Shown: positions 26,569 to 34,156 of the stretch, in pieces
Position numbering within the stretch: position 1 is the first letter of the stretch
Layout of the letters: every line of letters starts with the position of its first letter
The notes under the pieces: model-generated
The model's input: the letters and a program-made list of their open reading frames with translations, nothing else
What the model was told of the DNA's origin: nothing
Database searches by the model: none
DNA from: Clostridia bacterium
GTDB taxonomy: Bacteria > Bacillota > Clostridia > Christensenellales > UBA1242
Reading direction: 5' to 3'
Length of the DNA: 64,000 nucleotides
Assembly (NCBI GenBank): GCA_023228225.1
Contig: JALOBO010000008.1
Span: 11,786-75,785 of the forward strand
Program-made: the position numbers and the translations under genes

Positions 26569-27573
26569 TTATGTTTTACCGCTTATTTTATTGAGTCTGT
26601 TCATTAACGCACTTCCCAAATTATCAGTTTTTACTGATGTCATTAAAATATAATCGTAATGTTTTTCGGCTATCCTTAATGCGCTATACAAATTTTTTGC
26701 ATACGCTTTTACAGTTTTACCAACTATAATTATTTTTTTATTTCTATAAAACTCTTTTTGTCCAGTCATACATATTATGACTGGATTTTTTCCTTCTGAT
26801 TTTGCAATTTCGTATTTTTGATTTATTGAATTTTCTTCACCTAAACCAACCAAAATGACGGGACATGATGGTGCGTAATGTCTGTATTTCATACCCGGTG
26901 AAATCGCTTTTTCGCCAGCAATTAATGTTGTTTTTTCATCGGTAATGCCTACTACATGTTCAATCATTTCCTTAGTAATTCTGCCCGGACGAAGTATCAC
27001 CGGATATTTACCAGTAACATCTACCACCGTAGATTCAATGCCAACTTTACATTTTCCAGCATTTAATATAAAGGGAAGTTTTCCATCTAATTCTTCTTTA
27101 ACTGCAACTGCTGTTGTAGCACTCATTCTAGAAGATATATTTGCACTAGGTGCAGCGATAGGCACATTGCACGCTTTTAAAAATTTTTGTGCAATTCTAT
27201 GGTCTGGAATGCGAATTGCAATAGTTTGTAATCCGCGACTCACAAGCGGACTTACGTTACCTTTACTTTTGAATACTAATGTTAATGGTCCGGGAGTAAA
27301 CGCTTTTAGTAGCCTTGAAGCATAGTCCGGAATGTCCTTAACTAATTGAAATAAATTATAATCTTTATGAATATGCACAATCAGCGGATTATCTTGCGGA
27401 CGATTTTTTGCTACAAAAATTTTAGCAACAGCATCACTGTCTAGTGCGTTTGCCGCTAGTCCATAAACTGTTTCTGTGGGCATTCCTACAAGTTCACCTT
27501 TTAAGATTGCATTTGCTGCCTTTTTAATATTTAAATGCGTAGGATTTAAAATTCTAGTTTTAATTTTATCCAT
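26569..27573 (-). CDS. ywlC: L-threonylcarbamoyladenylate synthase, Sua5/YwlC type
   Basis: A 334-residue protein. Residues 1-205 are the YrdC/Sua5 catalytic domain: GELVGMPTETVYGLAANA (about 30-45), FVAKNRPQDNPLIVHI, IAIRIPDH and APSANISSRMSATTA. The C-terminal 100 residues are the extra Sua5 domain (RHYAPSCPVILVG ...). It makes threonylcarbamoyl-AMP from Thr, bicarbonate and ATP for the t6A37 modification of ANN-decoding tRNAs. GAGGTGG just ahead of the ATG sets the start. It lies downstream of cysE on the same strand with a gap of about 75 bases. Confidence 0.93.
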   Translation of the reverse strand: MDKIKTRILNPTHLNIKKAANAILKGELVGMPTETVYGLAANALDSDAVAKIFVAKNRPQDNPLIVHIHKDYNLFQLVKDIPDYASRLLKAFTPGPLTLVFKSKGNVSPLVSRGLQTIAIRIPDHRIAQKFLKACNVPIAAPSANISSRMSATTAVAVKEELDGKLPFILNAGKCKVGIESTVVDVTGKYPVILRPGRITKEMIEHVVGITDEKTTLIAGEKAISPGMKYRHYAPSCPVILVGLGEENSINQKYEIAKSEGKNPVIICMTGQKEFYRNKKIIIVGKTVKAYAKNLYSALRIAEKHYDYILMTSVKTDNLGSALMNRLNKISGKT

Positions 27574-27650
27574 TTGCCACCTCTATTACAAACAAATTTA
27601 TAATATATTATAACGATAAAAATTATATTTTACAAGTGCATATATATTTA

Positions 27651-28262
27651 TTAGATAATTTTATCTTTGATACTTTTAATTTCCAATTCCAGTTTGCTTA
27701 TTTTTTGTTCAAGGGCTAATATTTCAGCGTTAAGTTTTATACAACCATCATCTGATTTTATTATTTTAGCAGGAACTCCAACAGCGGTTGAATGCGCGGG
27801 CAAACTTTTTAAAACAACAGACTGCGCTCCTATTATTGAATTTTCGCCAATTGTAATCGGACCTAAAACTTTTGCCCCAGCATATATAATTACATTATCA
27901 CAAATCGTTGGGTGCCTTTTATCTTTATCTTTGCCAGTTCCACCAAGTGTTACACCTTGATACATAACTACATTATTACCTATTTGTGAAGTTTCTCCTA
28001 TTACAACGCCCATTCCATGATCAATAAATACACCCGAACCAATCTCCGCAGCGGGGTGAATTTCAATTCCTGTAAAAAACCTATTAATTTGACTAATTAA
28101 TCGTGCTAAAAATTCAAACCCACTAACATACAAATTATGCGCAATAGAATGTAGCCTAAGTGCGTGAAACCCTGAATAAGTAAAAATAACCATTAGTTTA
28201 TTTTTTGCGGCTGGGTCGTTTTTCATTGCCGCTTCTAAATCTGCTCTGAATTTTTTTAACAT
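27651..28262 (-). CDS. cysE: Serine O-acetyltransferase
   Basis: A 203-residue enzyme of the short EpsC/CysE type that acetylates L-serine, the first step of cysteine synthesis. It has the N-terminal helical part and a left-handed beta-helix of hexapeptide repeats: [47 protein letters not shown], with the catalytic His of DHG and [14 protein letters not shown], then [20 protein letters not shown] short coiled-coil tail follows. There is no cysK nearby. Confidence 0.93.
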   Translation of the reverse strand: MLKKFRADLEAAMKNDPAAKNKLMVIFTYSGFHALRLHSIAHNLYVSGFEFLARLISQINRFFTGIEIHPAAEIGSGVFIDHGMGVVIGETSQIGNNVVMYQGVTLGGTGKDKDKRHPTICDNVIIYAGAKVLGPITIGENSIIGAQSVVLKSLPAHSTAVGVPAKIIKSDDGCIKLNAEILALEQKISKLELEIKSIKDKII

Positions 28263-28339
28263 TTTAATAAATAAACAATCCCCTTTTTATATTTAATGTA
28301 AATAGTATTGTTTTGGTTAACTTTTATTTGCTTTGGTTA

Positions 28340-28368
28340 TTGACTTTACATAAAAAATTGACTATAAT
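28340..28368 (+). promoter_or_regulatory. Promoter of the 85-residue gene
   Basis: TTGACT (28340-28345), 17-base spacer, TATAAT (28363-28368). Confidence 0.75.
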
Positions 28369-28406
28369 AAATTAACAGCAATAATTACCGCTGTAAGGAG
28401 AATTAT

Positions 28407-28664
28407 ATGAGCAAAGAAACTGAATTTTTAAAGAATTTTTACAAATCACAAGATAAAGAAACATCAAAAGCCGCACTAAAACAACAACAAAAAGAATATA
28501 GAAAAGTTAAGCACTTGGGCAAGTCCCCAAAAATTGATAAAAAAATGCCATCAGTAATTAATGGCAACACTAAGGAAGATGTGGTGAATTATATTGTTGA
28601 AAAATTTAAAAATCCATCTCCAATGCGTGATCCAAAAAATAATGATGGATTAGAACAAGAATAA
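28407..28664 (+). CDS. Small basic hypothetical protein
   Basis: An 85-residue Lys-rich, soluble protein (MSKETEFLKNFYKSQDKETSKAAL...). No family is recognised; it is probably a helix followed by disordered tail. A consensus promoter, AAGGAG seven bases before the ATG, and a terminator after it make it a convincing single gene. Confidence 0.75.
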   Translation: MSKETEFLKNFYKSQDKETSKAALKQQQKEYRKVKHLGKSPKIDKKMPSVINGNTKEDVVNYIVEKFKNPSPMRDPKNNDGLEQE

Positions 28665-28705
28665 TAATTTTGATTTATAAATAATAAATAATAAATAATA
28701 AACAA

Positions 28706-28739
28706 AATAAGCAAACTCTTAATTTAAAGTTTGCTTATT
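28706..28739. terminator. Terminator between the 85-residue gene and asnS
   Basis: AATAAGCAAACT (28706-28717) and AGTTTGCTTATT (28728-28739) pair perfectly. It is preceded by a short run of AATAATA repeats. Confidence 0.8.
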
Positions 28740-28766
28740 AATTTTATTTAGAGTTTTTTAAATTAA

Positions 28767-30161
28767 TTAAAACTGTAATGAACCAGTAGTTCGAGGAAAT
28801 GGAATTGTATCTCGTATATTTCCTATACCAGTAATATACATCATTAGTCTTTCAAAACCTAATCCGAATCCGCCATGTGGAACAGTACCGTATTTTCTAA
28901 GTTCTACATACCACCAATAATCTTTCATATTCATATGAAGTTCATTAATTCTAGCGACAAGTTTATCATAACTATCTTCACGCTGACTTCCACCAATAAT
29001 TTCGCCAATCCCCGGAACTAATAAATCGGTAGCCGCAACAGTTTTGCCATCTGGGTTTTGTTTCATATAAAAAGATTTAATTTCTTTTGGATAATTTACA
29101 ATAAATACAGGTTTTTTAAAAATTTGTTCTGTAATATGCCTTTCGTGTTCAGTTTGCAAGTCACACCCCCATTCAACAGGGTAATTAAACACAACTTTTG
29201 ATGCTTTTAATAGTTCAATTGCTTTTGTATATTCAAGTACTTCAAAGTCTTGTATTACAATATTATTAAGTTTTTGTTTTAAACCCGGCTCATAAAAATT
29301 TTCAAAGAATGTAATTTCCTCGGGGCAATTATCAAGAATATCTTTAATTAAATATTTAATCATATCTCTTGCTAAGTCAATAATATCGTACAAGTCAGCA
29401 AATGATACTTCCGGTTCTATTTGCCAAAATTCTGCTGCGTGACGTGCTGTGTTAGAATTTTCCGCGCGAAATGTTGGTCCAAATGTATAAATTTTACCAA
29501 GCGCCGTAGCCATCGCTTCGCCTTCTAACTGCCCTGATACCGTAAGTCCCGCCTTGCAACCAAAAAAATCGTCCTTGTAAAATTCTTCTATCGATTTTTT
29601 ACCGGTAAACTGTTCCGGATTTAATGTTGTAACTCTAAATGCCTCACCAGCCCCTTCGCAATCGCTACTTGTTAAAATGGGGGTGTGAGCATAAGTAAAT
29701 CCACGACCACTAAAAAAATGATGAATTGCTTGTGCAAGTTCCGCTCTCAATCTAAACATGGCATTAAATGTATTTGTGCGCGCTCTTAAATGTGCAATCG
29801 TTCGCAAATATTCTAGTGAGTGTTTTTTCTTTTGGAGTGGATAATCCGCAGGAGATTCGCCTAATACTTCAATGTCACTTGCACTAAGTTCAACAGCCTG
29901 CTTCTCGGCAAACGATTTTACACATTTACCATTAATTTTAAGTGAAGCACCGACACTTTGTTTCTCAATATTTGCTAAATCCTTAAAAGTATCACGGTCA
30001 ATTATAATTTGCATATTCCTTAATGATGTTCCATCATTCACTTCTATAAAACAAACATTTTTTGATACCCTTATTGTTCTAATCCAGCCACAAACTGTTA
30101 AATTTTTATCATAATATTTTTCTGAATTTACTAAAATTTCTTTAATGTCAGTATGCTTCAT
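28767..30161 (-). CDS. asnS: Asparaginyl-tRNA synthetase
   Basis: A 464-residue class IIb synthetase that charges tRNA-Asn. The OB-fold anticodon domain (NLTVCGWIRTIRVSKNVCFIEVNDG) is followed by class II motif 2 (FRAENSNTARHAAEFWQIEPEV) and motif 3 (GGFGLGFERLMMYITGIGNIRD), with the AsnRS ending PFPRTTGSLQF. Its presence means the cell need not use the indirect Asp-to-Asn amidation route. AAGGAG precedes the ATG. A promoter with a spacer palindrome sits about 45 bases upstream, with no T-box. Confidence 0.96.
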   Translation of the reverse strand: MKHTDIKEILVNSEKYYDKNLTVCGWIRTIRVSKNVCFIEVNDGTSLRNMQIIIDRDTFKDLANIEKQSVGASLKINGKCVKSFAEKQAVELSASDIEVLGESPADYPLQKKKHSLEYLRTIAHLRARTNTFNAMFRLRAELAQAIHHFFSGRGFTYAHTPILTSSDCEGAGEAFRVTTLNPEQFTGKKSIEEFYKDDFFGCKAGLTVSGQLEGEAMATALGKIYTFGPTFRAENSNTARHAAEFWQIEPEVSFADLYDIIDLARDMIKYLIKDILDNCPEEITFFENFYEPGLKQKLNNIVIQDFEVLEYTKAIELLKASKVVFNYPVEWGCDLQTEHERHITEQIFKKPVFIVNYPKEIKSFYMKQNPDGKTVAATDLLVPGIGEIIGGSQREDSYDKLVARINELHMNMKDYWWYVELRKYGTVPHGGFGLGFERLMMYITGIGNIRDTIPFPRTTGSLQF

Positions 30162-30204
30162 AATTACTCCTTAATATAATTAAATAAATTAAAAATGTAT
30201 ATTA

Positions 30205-30233
30205 ATAATATTACTATTTGTAGTAATTGTCAA
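30205..30233 (-). promoter_or_regulatory. asnS promoter with palindrome in the spacer
   Basis: Minus-strand TTGACA (30233-30228), 17-base spacer, TATTAT (30210-30205). A perfect 7-4-7 inverted repeat, ATTACTA (30210-30216) and TAGTAAT (30221-30227), fills the spacer exactly as in the ileS promoter. Confidence 0.75.
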
Positions 30234-30279
30234 TATTTTTATTATACAACAACTTTTTAATGGCCTTAATGTAAAATGC

Positions 30280-31461
30280 TTAATTATTATTTATCGTGCT
30301 TTTGCCAGCAACTGCACCCGAACTCCATGCCCATTGTAAATTGTAACCACCACATTGACCATCTATATCCAACACTTCACCAGCAAAATATAAACCTTTA
30401 ATTAATTTGGATTGCAGATTAATTACTTCACTCAAATTAACCCCTCCACTTGTTACTTGGGCATTATCATAAAACCCTGTTATCTTTAATTCAAAGTTTT
30501 TTAAAGCCCGCACAATTTGTTCTAGTTCAGTATCAGTTAAAGTGCTACATTTTTTAGAAAAATCAAATTCTTTTATACTTTTGAGTATATTGCGAGCAAT
30601 ATTTTTGTGTAACATTCCTGTAAAAAATTGTTCAATAGTAAAATATGCACAGTTTTCTTTTCGATTTATCAAATATTCGAGTAAAGATTGTTCGGTAAAT
30701 TCTGGCAATAAATCTAAATATAAAATTGCTTTATCCGTTTTTTGCCTAGCTAAGTGTGCTGACATATTTAATATTACTATGCCCGAAATACCCTCATCTT
30801 TAAAAATAACTTCCCCATTTTCGGTATATATTTTATTGCCTATATTTAATGATACTTTTGCATTTATTTTAATACCACTTAAACCGGCAATTTTTTCTTT
30901 TTCTGTTTTAAATCCAGTCAACGATGGCACGCATTTAACGATGCTATGCCCTAATTTTTTAATTGGCTCAAAAACTCCGCCACCAGTTGTTACAATTACA
31001 CTGTCGGCTATAAAATCATCGCCTGTTCCAGTTATTATAAACTTTTCTATTTTTATTATGTTTTTTACTTCATAGTTGCATACAACTTTTACATTTAAAT
31101 TTTCACATTTAATCCTAAGTACATCAAGCACACTATTAGCGTAATCGGTAGAGGGATATATTCTACCTTCACTATCAGCATAGGTCATCAAACCTATGCT
31201 TTTAAAAAAATTAAGCGTATCTTCTACACTGAACTGATTAAATATTTTACCAGCCTCTTCGGATTTATTGTATTTATTAATATTTAAATTTATATTAGAT
31301 AGATTACACCTGCCATTACCTGTTACTAATATTTTTTTTCCAATTCTATTATTTTTTTCCAAAATAATAGTATCGGCTCCGTTTTTTGCACAAAAAATTG
31401 CTGCCACAAGTCCCGCCGCCCCACCGCCGATAATTATAACCTGTTTTTTAATTATTTCCAC
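30280..31461 (-). CDS. FAD-dependent oxidoreductase, YhiN/HI0933 (BaiN-like) family
   Basis: A 393-residue flavoprotein. The FAD-binding Rossmann motif is IIIGGGAAGLVAAIFCAKNGADTIILEK (about 9-37), followed by the family motif RIGKKILVTGNGRCNLSN, TTGGGVFEP and the C-terminal AGEVLDIDGQCGGYNLQWAWSSGAVAG. The family includes BaiN of bile acid metabolism, but most members have no assigned substrate. The start is GTG with GGAGATTT upstream; no in-frame ATG lies near. Confidence 0.9.
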   Translation of the reverse strand: MEIIKKQVIIIGGGAAGLVAAIFCAKNGADTIILEKNNRIGKKILVTGNGRCNLSNINLNINKYNKSEEAGKIFNQFSVEDTLNFFKSIGLMTYADSEGRIYPSTDYANSVLDVLRIKCENLNVKVVCNYEVKNIIKIEKFIITGTGDDFIADSVIVTTGGGVFEPIKKLGHSIVKCVPSLTGFKTEKEKIAGLSGIKINAKVSLNIGNKIYTENGEVIFKDEGISGIVILNMSAHLARQKTDKAILYLDLLPEFTEQSLLEYLINRKENCAYFTIEQFFTGMLHKNIARNILKSIKEFDFSKKCSTLTDTELEQIVRALKNFELKITGFYDNAQVTSGGVNLSEVINLQSKLIKGLYFAGEVLDIDGQCGGYNLQWAWSSGAVAGKSTINNN

Positions 31462-31583
31462 ATTAAATCTCCAATTAAATACCTAATTAAATACCTAATT
31501 AAGTTTACACTTATAATTAAAAAATGTAAACAACTTAAAACAAAAACTCATTAAAAATAATTAATAAATAATTTAAATGAGCA

Positions 31584-31612
31584 TTGACTTTTAGTTTATT
31601 TTTATGTATAAT
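31584..31612 (+). promoter_or_regulatory. Promoter of the 136-residue gene
   Basis: TTGACT (31584-31589), 17-base spacer, TATAAT (31607-31612). Confidence 0.75.
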
Positions 31613-31637
31613 TCATTATTAGTTTGAGGTATGTTTT

Positions 31638-32048
31638 ATGATAAATAATAATGAATACAAAATTATTGGTGGGATTAGAGTTTTAAGATACGGATTTGCA
31701 TTTATACAACCTGTTTTTAAAGGTAAATGGGGCTATTATTTACAGTTCAGATCTGGTAGTGGGTGTCGCATGGCGCAAATTACAGAATTGGATTTTAGAA
31801 ATATAATTAACAGTCCAACTTATATAAAATTTACTAACACTGAAATAATTAACATTGATTTGAATAGATTAATTAATGGATTATTGCTTGATAACAACAT
31901 AATAAAACTTGGATACACTGATGATTTTATTAATGAGTTAGAGTCACAAAAAGATAATTTATCTAAATCAAATTTAAAAATGCTCAAAGAAATAAAAGAT
32001 AAATTTGGCAGTGTTGAAGAAGATTGTATTGAAAATAATAATTATTAA
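31638..32048 (+). CDS. Hypothetical protein
   Basis: A 136-residue soluble protein with a beta-rich first half (IIGGIRVLRYGFAFIQPVFKGKWGYYLQF) and helical second half; no family recognised. It has its own promoter, GAGGT ribosome site and an unusually long terminator, so it is expressed as a single gene. Confidence 0.75.
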   Translation: MINNNEYKIIGGIRVLRYGFAFIQPVFKGKWGYYLQFRSGSGCRMAQITELDFRNIINSPTYIKFTNTEIINIDLNRLINGLLLDNNIIKLGYTDDFINELESQKDNLSKSNLKMLKEIKDKFGSVEEDCIENNNY

Positions 32049-32098
32049 ATAATAAAAAGCCTGTTTGCCAATTTGCAAACAGGCTTTTTATTATTTAA
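32045..32098. terminator. Very long bidirectional terminator
   Basis: A perfect 24-base-pair stem (32045-32068 with 32075-32098, core AAAAAGCCTGTTTGC) and loop CAATTT, overlapping the stop codon and serving the convergent YccF-like gene. Confidence 0.9.
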
Positions 32099-32104
32099 AA
32101 GAAT

Positions 32105-32515
32105 TTATTCAGTTTGTTCTATGACTACACTAAACGGCATAAAACACATTTTTAACATTTTATAACGCTTTCTCAAATTCGGAAAGAAAATTATTAATGG
32201 AGTGGTAATGCCTAATAAAACAAAAGTTATAACAAATATTACAAGTGCAAACGGGAACCACAAAATATTAAATAACTTTTTTTCTCCTTTATTATATGAC
32301 ACATTTTTTTTAGATGTATTAAATGCATATCCTGCTATTGCAAAGCATTTTTTACCAAGCGGAATTCCTACTATTGTAATGCAAAAAACAACGCCGATTA
32401 ATGTCCATAAAATTGCAAGGATTACTCCTACAAAAATTATAGATAAAATCGATATAATAATCTCAGTAACTTTCTTTGCTACTGCCCTTTCAAAAATTGT
32501 GTTTACAGTACTCAT
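32105..32515 (-). CDS. YccF-like inner-membrane protein
   Basis: A 136-residue integral membrane protein with two strong hydrophobic stretches: ISILSIIFVGVILAILWTLIGVVFCITIVGIPLG and FPFALVIFVITFVLLGITTPLIIFF. The ITIVGIPLGKKCFAIAGYAF segment fits the YccF domain signature (TIIGIPFGxQxFKxA). Function of the family is unknown. GGAGG seven bases before the ATG at 32515 sets the start, shorter than the longest frame. Confidence 0.7.
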   Translation of the reverse strand: MSTVNTIFERAVAKKVTEIIISILSIIFVGVILAILWTLIGVVFCITIVGIPLGKKCFAIAGYAFNTSKKNVSYNKGEKKLFNILWFPFALVIFVITFVLLGITTPLIIFFPNLRKRYKMLKMCFMPFSVVIEQTE

Positions 32516-32609
32516 AAGCGCCTCCAATATTAATCTAATTATATCCCACAAAGAATATTTGTCAAATTACTTTATATGTATTTTTAATTTTTTTTAATAT
32601 TATTTTTGA

Positions 32610-32652
32610 ATTACAAAAAAACACTGCTAGTAATTATTTACTAACAGTGTTT
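32610..32652 (-). terminator. Terminator after the zinc-ribbon gene
   Basis: AAACACTGCTAGTAA (32618-32632) and TTACTAACAGTGTTT (32638-32652) with one mismatch; on the minus strand it is followed by a T-run. Confidence 0.75.
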
Positions 32653-32696
32653 GATACTTTTGCAACAAACTGGCTTGCGCCGTTTTAACTATATAA

Positions 32697-32849
32697 TTAG
32701 TACTTGTTGTTTCTAGATTTTGCAGCTTTTCTGCAATCGTAGCAGCGTTTTGGTTCTGTAAATCCTTTTTCAGCGTAGAACTCTTGTTCTCTTACTGTAA
32801 AAATAAATTCTTTGCCACAGTCCTTACAAATTAAGGTTTTGTCTTGCAT
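32697..32849 (-). CDS. Small zinc-ribbon protein
   Basis: A 50-residue protein with two CxxC pairs, CKDCGKEF and CYDCRK, and the FTVREQEFYAEKGFTEPKRC spacing of the zf-trcl-type probable zinc-binding domain. It should bind one zinc and is likely nucleic acid or protein binding. GGAGG before the ATG at 32849 sets the start; a longer frame would lack a ribosome site. Confidence 0.8.
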   Translation of the reverse strand: MQDKTLICKDCGKEFIFTVREQEFYAEKGFTEPKRCYDCRKAAKSRNNKY

Positions 32850-33051
32850 GTTATGCCTCCTTCTTATATTGAAAACAAACAACTTTGACCTTTTATTTTA
32901 AATTTGAGAAATAAGAAGGAGATATTGTATTTGCTTTTCTTTGAATAGTATATACTAGTTAAACTTAAATGTCAATGCTAATAAATATATTTTATTCAAT
33001 ATTTATCATAATATACTACACTACTATTATAAACAAAAACTAATAATAAGG

Positions 33052-33861
33052 TTATTTTTTTGAAATAGGAACTTGAACTTCTGTTAACCAATCTTTTTCG
33101 TCATTTTTGTTCCATATGCCATCAATATATGATTCTCTGGCGGGTGCTATTGCCTTGTAGCCATTATCTTCAATCCACTTAAACACTTCGGCGTATGCTT
33201 TACGCAAATTGGAATATGGACCTTTGTGCATAACGCACGCTGCGATAGGCACTTTACTCATTTTTTTAAATTTAATAGAGTCTGTTTCTACACCAAATTT
33301 ATCTACTGCCTCACAAAACTCAACATCTATGTCGTTTTCTTTAAATTGCTTGTCATAATACATTATAAAGCAATATTCAGGAACTCGACATTTTAAATCT
33401 GGGTTAGATGCCTTTATTTGTTCTCCAATTTCGGGTATAAGCTCAAAATATGCATCATAATTTGGCACCCGCATACGCTTGCTGTAAACAATTACCTCGG
33501 GTAGTTCTTTTAAGATAATTTGATATTCCATTTTAATATTCTCCTTTAAATTATTAAGATAATATAAAACTTCGTTAAGCATAGCAGTATCATTTTTAAG
33601 ACCGTTTTCAATTTCATTTTTTCGTTCTAAAAGAAAATTCTCCGGATTATTTGCTTTTAGAATATTTGATATTTCTTTTATGGAAAACCCCATTTGCTTT
33701 AATGAGATTATTTTTTGAATATCAAATAATTTTTCGGAACTGTAATAGCGATACCCGTTATCTAAAACTCGTTCTGGTTTTAAAAGCCCTACTTTATCGT
33801 AATAACGCAAAGCTTTAACGGTTATTTTGGTGATTTTTGAAAACATTCCAATACTATACAT
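33052..33861 (-). CDS. MerR-family regulator with GyrI-like effector domain
   Basis: A 269-residue BmrR/BltR-like activator. The MerR HTH is at 1-70 (YSIGMFSKITKITVKALRYYDKVGLLKPERV), followed by a coiled-coil dimer helix (about 75-112) and a GyrI-like small-molecule binding domain (about 115-269; CVMHKGPYSNLRKAYAEVFKWIEDNGY). It probably senses lipophilic or cationic compounds. The promoter has the unusual 19-base spacer and palindrome of MerR-controlled promoters, so it likely activates itself. No transporter gene is beside it. Confidence 0.9.
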   Translation of the reverse strand: MYSIGMFSKITKITVKALRYYDKVGLLKPERVLDNGYRYYSSEKLFDIQKIISLKQMGFSIKEISNILKANNPENFLLERKNEIENGLKNDTAMLNEVLYYLNNLKENIKMEYQIILKELPEVIVYSKRMRVPNYDAYFELIPEIGEQIKASNPDLKCRVPEYCFIMYYDKQFKENDIDVEFCEAVDKFGVETDSIKFKKMSKVPIAACVMHKGPYSNLRKAYAEVFKWIEDNGYKAIAPARESYIDGIWNKNDEKDWLTEVQVPISKK

Positions 33862-33888
33862 TGTTACTCCGTTTTATAAATCTTTTTT

Positions 33889-33919
33889 AGTTTAAATGCT
33901 ACCCTAAGGGGAGAGTCAA
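33889..33919 (-). promoter_or_regulatory. MerR-type promoter with 19-base spacer
   Basis: Minus-strand TTGACT (33919-33914), 19-base spacer, TAAACT (33894-33889). A near-palindrome CTACCCT-A-AGGGGAG (33899-33913) lies in the spacer, the standard MerR-family operator position. Confidence 0.8.
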
Positions 33920-34000
33920 CTATTATTTATAAAAAAAGTGTAACATTTTTTTAAATTTAAGTAAACCAATTATTTGTAAGAATAAAACAAACAAAACGTC

Positions 34001-34029
34001 TTGCAAAATAACAAAATATGTTATATAAT
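34001..34029 (+). promoter_or_regulatory. tRNA-Ser promoter
   Basis: TTGCAA (34001-34006), 17-base spacer, TATAAT (34024-34029). ATAACA (34008-34013) and TGTTAT (34019-34024) form an inverted repeat in the spacer. Confidence 0.75.
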
Positions 34030-34068
34030 TACAACGCTTGAATTTTAGCAAATTTAATATAAAATTAT

Positions 34069-34156
34069 GGAGAGATGGTCGAGTGGTCGATGGCACTTGC
34101 TTGGAAAGCAAGCGTAGTGAAAGCTACCGTAGGTTCAAATCCTATTCTCTCCGCCA
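34069..34156 (+). tRNA. tRNA-Ser (anticodon GGA), integration target
   Basis: Acceptor stem GGAGAGA (34069-34075) pairs with TCTCTCC (34146-34152), discriminator G, CCA encoded. Anticodon arm CTTGC-TTGGAAA-GCAAG gives GGA. A long variable arm fits tRNA-Ser. The 3' end overlaps the end of a serine recombinase gene on the other strand, so this is probably the attachment site of the island. Confidence 0.93.

Noticed and set aside
28676..28705. AATAATA short tandem repeats as a functional element
   Set aside because: A brief low-complexity AT run just before a terminator; nothing suggests a role.
30162..30240. Leader peptide or T-box for asnS like that of aspS
   Set aside because: The leader is under 50 bases and has no ORF with Asn codons and no terminator.
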